Shown: piece by piece, positions 1 to 5,769 of the stretch
Position numbering within the stretch: the first letter of the stretch is position 1
Layout: every line of letters begins with the position of its first letter
Assembly (NCBI GenBank): GCA_947480815.1
Contig: CANKEA010000089.1
Coordinates: 1 to 5,769, forward strand
Length of the DNA stretch: 5,769 nt
Direction of reading: 5' to 3'
From: Caulobacterales bacterium
GTDB taxonomy: Bacteria > Pseudomonadota > Alphaproteobacteria > Caulobacterales > Caulobacteraceae
The notes under the pieces: model-generated
What the model saw: the letters and a program-made list of their open reading frames with translations, nothing else
Told to the model about the DNA's origin: nothing
Database searches by the model: none
Translations under genes and position numbers: made by a program

Positions 1-1
1 G

Positions 2-1072
2 ACGGGCAGCCTGACCAAACTCTCCGAAATCTCTATGCCGGGGCAAATCCAGTTCGGCTGGCGCCACCCTAAGGCACAGGTGGTCTATCTGGGTCTGGCC
101 GAGACCAAGACCGGCGGGAAAAACCTGCTGGCCGCTGTGGCCTTCGACAAGGATGGCAAGCTGTCCTTGCTCGGCACGCCGATACCGATTGAACGGCCCA
201 TCCACCTGACGGTGGACCAGACGGGCACCTATGTGATGCTAACGATCAATACCCCCGCCCACATCGCCGTCTATCCTATCCAGGCCGACCATACGGTTGG
301 GCCGATGATCGAGCAAAGCGGTAAACCGCCCTTTGGCATCTTTGGCCACCAGGTGCGGGTGCTGCCGTCTGGCAAGACCGCCATGCTGGTTACCCGCGGG
401 GTGCGGTCGACCAAATACGAAAATAAGGACCCTGGCGGCCTGCGGTTCTTCAGCTTCGGCCCGGGCGGTAAATTGACCTACCGCGAGAGCGTGGAACCCA
501 ATGGTGGCTTTGGTTTCGGGCCGCGCGACTGCGACTTTTCAAAGGACGGGCGCTTCGCCTACCAGACACTGGAACTTCAGAACAAACTCCTGACGTTCGG
601 CATTCACAACGACCGGTTCACGGACGAGCCGATCTTTACCGCGTCATCGACGCCAGATTTGACCAAGCCCTATGAAGAGGCCGGCATCGTGCTCGGCGAC
701 ATTCACCTGCATCCGGATGGGCATTCGGTTTATGCGGCAAACCGCTCAAGCCTTTTCACCAAGCCAGAAGAAGCGATCGACACGATCTGCCATTTCAAAC
801 TCAACCCCAAGACGGGCGAGCCGACCCTGGCCGGCCAATACAACACCGAGGGCCAGCACCCGCGCACCTTCTTTATCAACGGCAGCGGCAAAATGCTGGT
901 AGCCGCCAATGTGCGCGTCGGACCTGCGCTTGTTGACGGCAAGCCCGTGGCCAAGGCACCGGTCTGCCTAACCACCTTCTTGGTTGCGCCCGATGGTGCC
1001 CTGAAGCTCGCCAACCGCTATGAGATCGCCACCCCTAACGGCGAAAACCAGTACTGGTGCGCTTTCGTCTAG
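2..1072 (+). CDS. Beta-propeller lactonase-family protein (6-phosphogluconolactonase-like), 5' end missing
   Basis: The reading frame is open from the first bases of the window. The residues before the first ATG (position 35) read TGSLTKLSEIS, which is normal propeller sequence, so the true start lies upstream. About 356 residues are visible, and family members usually have roughly 350-400, so only a short N-terminal piece is probably absent. Repeated blade motifs are visible: DGKLSLLG (near 155), HQVRVLPSGK (near 347), GPRDCDFSKDGRFAYQTLE (near 518), GDIHLHPDGHSVYAANR (near 695) and QHPRTFFINGSGKMLVAANV (near 854). The pattern 'PR or HP ... DG/SGK followed by a beta strand' is typical of the YbhE/Pgl seven-bladed lactonase fold (PF10282). 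Known members hydrolyse 6-phosphogluconolactone or open other lactones, but many are uncharacterised, so the substrate here is unknown. No signal peptide can be judged because the N-terminus is missing. The gene ends in TAG and converges with the EVE gene. Confidence 0.85.
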   Translation, partial: TGSLTKLSEISMPGQIQFGWRHPKAQVVYLGLAETKTGGKNLLAAVAFDKDGKLSLLGTPIPIERPIHLTVDQTGTYVMLTINTPAHIAVYPIQADHTVGPMIEQSGKPPFGIFGHQVRVLPSGKTAMLVTRGVRSTKYENKDPGGLRFFSFGPGGKLTYRESVEPNGGFGFGPRDCDFSKDGRFAYQTLELQNKLLTFGIHNDRFTDEPIFTASSTPDLTKPYEEAGIVLGDIHLHPDGHSVYAANRSSLFTKPEEAIDTICHFKLNPKTGEPTLAGQYNTEGQHPRTFFINGSGKMLVAANVRVGPALVDGKPVAKAPVCLTTFLVAPDGALKLANRYEIATPNGENQYWCAFV

Positions 1073-1078
1073 GGTTGT

Positions 1079-1492
1079 TTACCCGCCTGCAAGCCGCAGG
1101 ATCGTCTCCCACTCAGCCGCGCTGACGGGCGAAACCGACAGTCGACCTTGGCGCAACATGGCCATTTCGGCGAGCGCTGGCGTGGCCTTCATCTCCGCAA
1201 GCGTGACGGGTGACGTCAGCGCACGCACGGCGGAAAGCTCTACCGCAACGAAACGGTTGGCAGGATCGCTTGGGTCAGGGAAGGCCTCCCGGGCGACCTC
1301 GGCTATGCCGACAACGGCCATGCCGACGTTGGAATGGTAGAATAGCACTTCGTCATCCTGCCTCATGGCCTTGAGGTGCAGGGCGGCGGTGTTGTTGCGC
1401 ACACCGTCCCAGACGGTGCGGCCATCACGGACTAAGTGGTCGAAACTGTAGGTATGGGGTTCAGATTTCACCAGCCAGCGCGCCGCGCTCAT
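1079..1492 (-). CDS. EVE-domain protein (THYN1-like, possible modified-base binder)
   Basis: This is a 137-residue protein made of a single EVE domain (PUA-like fold, PF01878). Visible hallmarks are WLVKSEP at residues 6-12, VWDGVRNNTA at 27-36, VLFYHSN at 49-55, VVGIAEV at 60-66 and a C-terminal RQGRLSVSPVSAAEW block. The usual family motif after 'GVRN' is YQARN-like; here it is NTAALHL, a mild deviation in a region linked to the ligand pocket. EVE domains are thought to bind modified bases, such as methylated cytosine, in nucleic acid; the role of stand-alone bacterial copies is not established. I chose the ATG at 1492 because it overlaps the MFS stop (ATGA, 1489-1492) and lies 9 nt after a GGAGGA Shine-Dalgarno sequence. 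An in-frame TTG at 1498 would add two residues but sits too close to that site. The protein is probably cytoplasmic and translated together with the transporter. Confidence 0.9.
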   Translation of the reverse strand: MSAARWLVKSEPHTYSFDHLVRDGRTVWDGVRNNTAALHLKAMRQDDEVLFYHSNVGMAVVGIAEVAREAFPDPSDPANRFVAVELSAVRALTSPVTLAEMKATPALAEMAMLRQGRLSVSPVSAAEWETILRLAGG

Positions 1493-2886
1493 GGACAAAT
1501 CTCCTCCAAAGCCCTTCCACGGGTCGGCGGACCAAACAGGCCGATGGAAAGCACCACCATGGCCATGGCGAAGGCAACCAGGGCAAACACCGCGCCCGTG
1601 CCGCCGGCATGCAGCAGGGCCCCAATCATCAGGCCGGTGCAGGCGGCAGATAGCCTACTCCAGCTGTAGACGAACCCGACAGCCCGCGCTCGGATCGAGG
1701 TCGAGAACACTTCCGACTGGTAGTTATGGAACGAGAAAGACATCCAGTTACTGGCCAGGGTGATGGCCACACCGCAGACGATTAGGGGAACAGGCTGCCG
1801 CTGGGCCGCAAACAGTAAGCCAAACACGGCGACCGAGATTGCGGCCAGAACGATTGACCATTTGCGCTCTATGCGATCGGCAACGAAAAAGCCCAGCAAG
1901 GGCCCGATCGGGTTGGCGATGGCGATGATGAAGGACCAGTACAGGCTGGTGGTCACTGTCACGCCCTGGGCCACCAGCAAGGTCGGCACCCAGGCAGCGA
2001 AACCGTAGAAGCCGATGGCCTGGGAAAAGTTAAAGACCGACAGCACCACGACGCGCTTACCGTAGGGGGCCTTCCAGATATCGGCGAAATTGCCGGACGT
2101 TAGCCGTTCATCAGGGAGAGGCATGATCGGCGGCAGCACCCCCCCAGCGGCGGCGGCGGCGGCGGTCTCCATGGCGGCGGTGATGGCGTCAGCCTCTTCG
2201 ATCCTGCCATGCCGCGCTAGCCAGCGCGGGGACTCCGGGATCAGCCCGCGGATCGCCAATACGGCCAGGGCACCGGCCGAACCGATCAGCATGACCCAGC
2301 GCCAGCCCTCCAGCCCTAGCGGCCGATGCGGTGCCAGCACCCAGGCCAGAAACGCCACGACCGGTACCGCGCTGAACGAGATCACCTGGTTGACGGCAAA
2401 CACCCGGCCACGCACCTGGCGCGGCACAATTTCAGACAGAAAGGTAGAGATGGTGACCATCTGCACACCCAGGCCAACGCCGGAAATGAAACGCCAGACA
2501 TCCAGGGCGAATCCCGTTTTCTGGAAGGCGAGGATGCAGGTCGTGATCGAATACCAGGCCAGGGCGCCCAGGAAGACACGGCGACGGCCCAGCCGATCAG
2601 CCAGGGCCCCAAACAGGATCGCGCCGACAAAAAGTCCGGCAAAGGTGGCGAAGACGAAGGTGGCCGGTCCCTTGCCCAACAGATCAGTCAGCCCACCAAA
2701 AGGACCAAGCGATTGAGGTGTGAACAGACCCGCCTTCACCATGCCGGGCGCGACATAGGCGGTGAAGAAGATGTCGTAGAATTCGAACCCGGCACCGAGC
2801 GAAATCAGCAAGACGAGGCGCCAGAGCCGCCGCGTCATCGGCAGGCGGTCTAGCCGGGCAGCAACGGTCTGAGCAGTCTGGGTCAT
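1489..2886 (-). CDS. MFS transporter, sugar-porter / metabolite:H+ symporter type
   Basis: This 465-residue inner-membrane protein has the expected twelve hydrophobic segments, roughly at residues 22-46, 75-95, 103-122, 130-150, 162-184, 194-214, 278-304, 314-336, 343-362, 366-386, 400-424 and 430-452. MFS motif A is seen after helix 2 (GALADRLGRRR, 93-103) with a degraded second copy at 332-342 (GFFVADRIERK). PESPRWL at 217-223, after helix 6, is the signature shared by sugar porters and the NiaP/organic-acid-type groups. An acidic helix-1 motif (FEFYD, 34-38) and the N-terminal ARLDRLPMTRR resemble proton-coupled organic-acid or vitamin transporters more than hexose carriers, but the substrate cannot be read from sequence. 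The central cytoplasmic loop carries a six-alanine run (242-247). The start at 2886 fits the length of the N-terminus; its own Shine-Dalgarno is weak (AGGG, 7 nt upstream). Its start overlaps a tiny upstream ORF, and its stop overlaps the EVE start. Confidence 0.9.
   Translation of the reverse strand: MTQTAQTVAARLDRLPMTRRLWRLVLLISLGAGFEFYDIFFTAYVAPGMVKAGLFTPQSLGPFGGLTDLLGKGPATFVFATFAGLFVGAILFGALADRLGRRRVFLGALAWYSITTCILAFQKTGFALDVWRFISGVGLGVQMVTISTFLSEIVPRQVRGRVFAVNQVISFSAVPVVAFLAWVLAPHRPLGLEGWRWVMLIGSAGALAVLAIRGLIPESPRWLARHGRIEEADAITAAMETAAAAAAGGVLPPIMPLPDERLTSGNFADIWKAPYGKRVVVLSVFNFSQAIGFYGFAAWVPTLLVAQGVTVTTSLYWSFIIAIANPIGPLLGFFVADRIERKWSIVLAAISVAVFGLLFAAQRQPVPLIVCGVAITLASNWMSFSFHNYQSEVFSTSIRARAVGFVYSWSRLSAACTGLMIGALLHAGGTGAVFALVAFAMAMVVLSIGLFGPPTRGRALEEICP
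1502..1507 (-). promoter_or_regulatory. Shine-Dalgarno sequence of the EVE gene, inside the MFS 3' end
   Basis: On the minus strand this reads GGAGGA, followed by 9 nt and then ATG at 1492. It lies in the last codons of the transporter gene. It supports the ATG at 1492 over the TTG at 1498, which would leave only 3 nt of spacing. Confidence 0.75.
2139..2165. repeat. C7 homopolymer next to a (CGG)6 microsatellite, within the MFS gene
   Basis: Seven C residues (2139-2145) are followed by AG and then six perfect CGG units (2148-2165). In the transporter frame the CGG tract encodes alanines and the C7 tract lies in Gly-Gly-Val codons, in the cytoplasmic loop between helices 6 and 7. Length change in the triplet tract would keep the frame; change in the C tract would break it. 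Confidence 0.8.
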
Positions 2887-2918
2887 GGCTTAGCCCTGAC
2901 CTCGTTGTCGAAATACAT
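2883..2918 (-). CDS. Possible 11-residue upstream ORF (leader peptide) of the MFS gene
   Basis: On the minus strand an ATG at 2918 opens an 11-codon frame, MYFDNEVRAKP, ending in TGA at 2883-2885. That stop overlaps the transporter ATG (2884-2886) in a four-base ATGA. The start is preceded by AGGGAGG with a 5-nt gap, a better ribosome site than the one in front of the transporter. The two frames differ by one, so this is not an N-terminal extension of the transporter. I do not recognise the peptide. It has no run of one amino acid of the kind seen in classical attenuators. It is charged and not a membrane segment. The likely role, if translated, is to couple ribosome entry to the transporter start. 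An ORF this short can arise by chance, so confidence rests on the combined Shine-Dalgarno and ATGA overlap. Confidence 0.45.
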   Translation of the reverse strand: MYFDNEVRAKP

Positions 2919-2923
2919 GACGG

Positions 2924-2930
2924 CCTCCCT
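2924..2930 (-). promoter_or_regulatory. Shine-Dalgarno sequence of the 11-codon upstream ORF
   Basis: The minus strand reads AGGGAGG followed by CCGTC and ATG (2916-2918). This purine-rich site is stronger than anything directly before the transporter ATG at 2886 and is the main reason to take the small ORF seriously. Confidence 0.5.
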
Positions 2931-2953
2931 GATCCCCCGTTTTTTATCAAGGG
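2927..2953 (-). promoter_or_regulatory. Potential leader hairpin covering the upstream-ORF Shine-Dalgarno
   Basis: On the minus strand CCC-T-TGAT (2953-2946) can pair with ATCAGGG (2933-2927): seven base pairs with one bulged T and a 12-nt loop of A6, C and G5. The GGG of the 3' arm is also the first half of the AGGGAGG ribosome site. Folding would therefore partly hide that site. No T-run follows, so it is not a terminator. The pairing is seen directly in the sequence; any regulatory role is inferred and no known riboswitch class is recognised. Confidence 0.3.
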
Positions 2954-3056
2954 GTATGCTTGGACCATTACCTTAGTCGGCCTGTGGCAAATTCCATAGG
3001 TGCCGCGTGCGACTCCTCTGCCTGAACAGTTTTGGGTTAAGGCGCTTTCGGAAGCC

Positions 3057-4604
3057 CTACTCCCACTCGATCGTACCGGGCGGTTTGGAGGTTACGTCAT
3101 AGACCACGCGGTTGACGCCGCGGACCTCGTTGATGATGCGGGTCGCGGCGCGGCCCAGTACGTCCCAGGGGAACTCGAAGAAGTCGGCCGTCATGCCGTC
3201 GGTGCTGGTGACCGCACGCAGGGCGCAGACGTTCTCATAGGTTCGGGCGTCGCCCATGACGCCAACCGTCTTGACCGGCAATAGCACCGCGAAGGCCTGC
3301 CAGATCTTGTCGTAGAGACCGGCCTTGCGAATTTCGTCGAGATAGACCGCGTCGGCCTGCTGGAGCACCGTCACCGCCTCGGGGGTCACTGCGCCAGGAA
3401 TGCGAATGGCCAGGCCTGGTCCAGGAAACGGATGGCGGCTGACGAACGCCGGAGGCAGACCAAGCTCGACGCCCAACACCCGCACCTCATCCTTGAACAG
3501 GTCGCGCAGTGGTTCCACCAGTTTGAGCTTCATATGCTCGGGCAGGCCGCCAACGTTGTGGTGGCTTTTGATCACCGAGGCCGAGCCGCCGATGCTCTCG
3601 ATCACATCGGGATAGAGCGTGCCCTGGGCCAAGAAGGCGGCCCCCGTCACCTTGGCGGCCTCGCGGTCGAAAATGTCTACGAACTTGCCGCCAATGATCT
3701 TGCGCTTTCGCTCCGGCTCGGAAACGCCGGCCAGTGCGGACAGGAATTCCTCCCCAGCATCAACATGCACCAGCGGAATATTGTAGTGATTGCGGAACAG
3801 GCTGACGACCTGTTCGGCCTCATTGAGCCGCAACAGTCCGGTATCGACGAAGACACAGGTTAGTTGTTCGCCGATGGCCTCATGGATCAGAACAGCAGCA
3901 ACGGAACTATCGACCCCGCCCGACAGGCCGCAAATCACGCGGGCATCGCCAACCTGGGCCCTGATCTTGGCGACCATCTCCGTGCGGAATGAGGCCATGG
4001 TCCAGTCGCCGTTACAGCCGGCGATGGTGTGGGTAAAATTGCGCAGCATGACTGCGCCACGCGGGGTGTGCGCCACCTCGGGGTGAAACTGCACGCCGTA
4101 GAAGCGACGGGTCTCGTCCGCAATGGCGGCGAAAGGCGCGCCTGTAGAGGCGGCGATGACCTCGAAAGCGGCAGGAATAGCCGTGACGCGGTCGCCGTGG
4201 CTCATCCAGACCGTCTCCGTCTGGCCCGGGGCGGCGATCCCGGCGAACAGGGGGCTGGCGCTTTTGACCTCGATCTCTGCCCGCCCGAACTCGCGGTGAT
4301 GGCCACTTTCGACCCGTCCGCCGAGTAGGTTGCAGATCAGCTGTTGACCATAGCAGATGCCGAGCACCGGCACGCCCAGGGCGAAGACCTTATCGGTGAT
4401 GGAGGGGCTGTTTTCCTCGGTGACACTGGAGGGACCACCCGACAGGATCACCGCCTGCAGCGGTGTTTTCAGCGCCGCCTCGGCCTTGGTGTAGGGCACA
4501 ACCTCGCAGAACACGCCGCTCTCGCGAACCCTACGGGCAATCAGCTGCGTAACCTGCGAGCCGAAATCGATGATCAAAAGGCGCTGGTGGATCGGGGCTG
4601 TCAT
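3057..4604 (-). CDS. guaA: GMP synthase (glutamine-hydrolysing)
   Basis: This complete 515-residue cytoplasmic enzyme turns XMP into GMP with ATP and glutamine, the last step of GMP synthesis. The N-terminal class I glutamine amidotransferase domain (about 8-195) shows [19 protein letters not shown], the oxyanion-region ILSGGPSSV (53-61), the nucleophile in GICYGQQ (Cys84) and the rest of the triad in VQFHPE (His174, Glu176). The ATP-pyrophosphatase domain has the P-loop SGGVDSS (228-234) and the [10 protein letters not shown] block (328-337). The C-terminal dimerisation domain carries [13 protein letters not shown] (390-402) and ends in the family tail KPPGTIEWE. Length and all motifs match a functional bacterial enzyme. 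The ATG at 4604 is preceded by AGGAG (4611-4615) with 6 nt spacing. It lies 79 bp downstream of the RsmB-like gene on the same strand, so the two probably form an operon; IMP dehydrogenase may lie further upstream, outside the window. Confidence 0.99.
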   Translation of the reverse strand: MTAPIHQRLLIIDFGSQVTQLIARRVRESGVFCEVVPYTKAEAALKTPLQAVILSGGPSSVTEENSPSITDKVFALGVPVLGICYGQQLICNLLGGRVESGHHREFGRAEIEVKSASPLFAGIAAPGQTETVWMSHGDRVTAIPAAFEVIAASTGAPFAAIADETRRFYGVQFHPEVAHTPRGAVMLRNFTHTIAGCNGDWTMASFRTEMVAKIRAQVGDARVICGLSGGVDSSVAAVLIHEAIGEQLTCVFVDTGLLRLNEAEQVVSLFRNHYNIPLVHVDAGEEFLSALAGVSEPERKRKIIGGKFVDIFDREAAKVTGAAFLAQGTLYPDVIESIGGSASVIKSHHNVGGLPEHMKLKLVEPLRDLFKDEVRVLGVELGLPPAFVSRHPFPGPGLAIRIPGAVTPEAVTVLQQADAVYLDEIRKAGLYDKIWQAFAVLLPVKTVGVMGDARTYENVCALRAVTSTDGMTADFFEFPWDVLGRAATRIINEVRGVNRVVYDVTSKPPGTIEWE

Positions 4605-4683
4605 AGGAAGCTCCTAGCGCGAGTCACCGAGGTCGTCATCAACCTCTCCGTCGTCATCCCTGGGCTAGCCCCACGGTTTGAGA
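4605..4683. other. Spacer between RsmB-like gene and guaA, with a palindrome and a short direct repeat
   Basis: The 79-bp gap holds a perfect 10-bp palindrome GGGCTAGCCC (4662-4671) and the 9-mer GTCGTCATC twice, 18 bp apart (4632-4640 and 4650-4658). The stretch GTCATCCCTGGGCTAGCCC resembles half of the GTCATCCC...GGGATGAC palindromic repeats scattered between genes in alphaproteobacteria, but the matching second half is missing. No T-run terminator is visible, which agrees with read-through into guaA. The guaA Shine-Dalgarno AGGAG lies at 4611-4615. Confidence 0.4.
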
Positions 4684-5769
4684 TCATTCGGCCTTCACAA
4701 GCAGAGCGGCGAAGAACCCGTCCGTTCCAGCGCTTAGTGGCGTCAGGCGCAGGTATCCGTCCGATGTCGCGAACTGAGGAAACGGAACCGACCGCACAGA
4801 AAACCCAGGGGTTCTGGCCAGAAAGGCCGCCACGCGGTCTTCGTTCTCCTCGGCAAGCAGGGAGCAGGTCGCATAAACCATCCGTCCGCCCGGTTTGACG
4901 AATATCGCGGCCTGATCCAGCACGCCGTCCTGCTCGACCATGCGACGCTCAAGCTGTTGCGGCGACAGGCGCCATTTGGCGTCCGGGTTGCGCCGCCAGG
5001 TCCCGGTTCCCGTGCAGGGCGCATCAACGAACACCAGGTCCATCGCGCCCTCCATGCCACGGAACGGCTCACGCTCCATCGGCACTCGAACCTCAAGAAT
5101 GGTAACGCCGGCGCGTTCAGCACGCGGGATCAGGTCTTTCATCCGGCGGGCGTCATTATCGTAGGCGAAGATCCGACCGCTGTTCTGCATCAGCGCAGCG
5201 AGGGCCAGGGTCTTGCCGCCGCCACCGGCGCAGAAGTCTAGCACCTGTTTTCCCACGATCTCACCGGCGCAGACTGCGGCCATCTGAGAACCAGCATCCT
5301 GGATTTCGAACCAGCCCAGCGGAAAGGCCGGAAACGTCTCGGGGGCCTGGGCGCGGATGGCCGGATCGGGCGCGGGCAAGCGTATGGCATTGGGCAGATT
5401 GTCGACGATCTCTGGCCCAATTGGCTCCAGCGCCTCCAGCACCATTGCACGATCGGATTTGAGCGTATTGACCCGCAGGTCGACCGGTGCCCTTTGCGCC
5501 AAGGCCGCGCCCTCCTCTGCCCGTCGGTCGCCAAAAACGCGGGCCATGGGCGCATCGAGCCAGTCGGGATAATCCCCAGCAACGGCGGGCGAGGGGCCGA
5601 CGCAGGAGGCAGCGATAGCGGTCCGCGTGCCTTCCATCTTCAGAGCCGCGAGCTCCCCGTCATCTAGACTGCCCGGACCATGATCTTCAGCGAACGCGGC
5701 CGCGATACGCTCATGCGACCAATCCCAAGCGAATGCCAGCACACCCAAGACCATAGGTCGCGCAACCTC
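4684..5769 (-). CDS. RsmB/NOP-family class I SAM-dependent rRNA (cytosine-5) methyltransferase, 5' end missing
   Basis: The frame stays open to the window edge: before the ATG at 5754 it reads EVARP, continuous with the protein, so the start lies outside. About 361 residues are visible; family members usually have about 430-450, so roughly the first 70-90 residues, part of an N-terminal RNA-binding region, are absent. Counting from the ATG at 5754, the sequence shows the family block LRVNTLK (93-99), the SAM-binding motif LDFCAGGGGKTLALAA (172-187), the acidic ribose-binding motif AYDND (197-201), motif IV DAPCTGTG (244-251, Cys247) and motif VI YATCSLLAEEN (294-304, Cys297). The two cysteines are the catalytic pair of m5C RNA methyltransferases: the TC cysteine attacks the base and the PC cysteine helps release the product. 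The best-known relative is RsmB (16S rRNA C967), but alphaproteobacteria can have paralogues, so the target base is unproven. It precedes guaA by 79 bp on the same strand. Confidence 0.92.
   Translation of the reverse strand, partial: EVARPMVLGVLAFAWDWSHERIAAAFAEDHGPGSLDDGELAALKMEGTRTAIAASCVGPSPAVAGDYPDWLDAPMARVFGDRRAEEGAALAQRAPVDLRVNTLKSDRAMVLEALEPIGPEIVDNLPNAIRLPAPDPAIRAQAPETFPAFPLGWFEIQDAGSQMAAVCAGEIVGKQVLDFCAGGGGKTLALAALMQNSGRIFAYDNDARRMKDLIPRAERAGVTILEVRVPMEREPFRGMEGAMDLVFVDAPCTGTGTWRRNPDAKWRLSPQQLERRMVEQDGVLDQAAIFVKPGGRMVYATCSLLAEENEDRVAAFLARTPGFSVRSVPFPQFATSDGYLRLTPLSAGTDGFFAALLVKAE

Larger units (their letters stand above)
2919..3056. other. Intergenic leader between guaA and the MFS gene
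   Basis: This stretch, read on the minus strand, starts right after the guaA stop with a small imperfect stem (3041-3057: GG and GCTT pairing with AAGC and CC, one bulged G, loop CCGA). Only two T residues follow, so it is at best a poor intrinsic terminator. A second imperfect stem (AAGG, TA, TG pairing with CA, TA, CCTT) spans about 2949-2976. I see no convincing -35/-10 pair. A nine-codon ATG frame starting at 2997 (MEFATGRLR) has no well-placed ribosome site and is not called. The MFS mRNA could begin here or come from guaA read-through. Confidence 0.5.

Noticed and set aside
1493..1498. TTG at 1498 as the EVE start
   Set aside because: It lies only 3 nt from GGAGGA, while the ATG at 1492 has proper spacing and the ATGA overlap; family proteins also begin shortly before WLVKSEP.
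2090..2716. A 208-codon plus-strand frame opposite the MFS gene
   Set aside because: It is a long antisense frame typical of GC-rich DNA. Its composition (Arg, Ser, Pro, Thr rich) mirrors the opposite coding strand and shows no domain.
2684..2968. Open frame on the minus strand running from the leader into the MFS gene (MVQAYPLIKNGG...)
   Set aside because: It overlaps the clear MFS gene in another frame, has Arg/Cys/Ser-rich low-quality sequence past the leader, no hallmark motifs and only a weak ribosome site.
2975..3004. Promoter with TTGCCA as -35 upstream of the MFS leader
   Set aside because: No acceptable -10 hexamer lies 16-18 bp downstream (the bases there are TGGTCC), so I do not call a promoter.
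3041..3057. Stem-loop right after the guaA stop as an intrinsic terminator
   Set aside because: The stem is only six pairs with a bulge, and just two T residues follow before AACCC, so termination here is not supported.
4344..4898. A 184-codon plus-strand frame across the guaA start and the end of the RsmB-like gene
   Set aside because: It covers two well-supported minus-strand genes, shows no recognisable domain and has no visible ribosome site.

Overview
The window looks like part of a chromosome from a GC-rich (about 60% by eye) alphaproteobacterium, perhaps Rhodospirillales-like. The grounds are an RsmB/NOP-family RNA methyltransferase directly upstream of guaA, an arrangement I recall as common in that class, plus a stand-alone EVE-domain protein and alphaproteobacterial-looking protein sequences. 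The taxon is an inference by eye, not a search result.

Layout: 1-1072 (+) is the 3' part of a beta-propeller lactonase-family gene whose start lies before the window. It converges on four minus-strand genes with only 6 bp between the stop codons. Reading leftwards along the minus strand from 5769 these are: an RsmB-like rRNA cytosine methyltransferase (start beyond the window), guaA (GMP synthase, complete), a 170-bp gap, an MFS transporter (complete), and a small EVE-domain protein (complete). The EVE start codon overlaps the MFS stop in an ATGA.

How they work together: the methyltransferase and guaA are core housekeeping genes (ribosome modification, purine synthesis) and probably share a transcript. 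MFS and EVE form a translationally coupled pair. They may be read through from guaA or transcribed from their own leader. The lactonase is a separate unit on the other strand.

The most unusual part is the leader of the MFS gene. It holds a possible 11-codon ORF with a good Shine-Dalgarno sequence, whose stop overlaps the MFS start as ATGA, and a potential hairpin that could cover that Shine-Dalgarno. This is a candidate translational control element and is untested. I see no mobile element, CRISPR array, tRNA or rRNA gene, and no clear defence or secondary-metabolite system. Apart from the leader, the window reads as ordinary chromosome.
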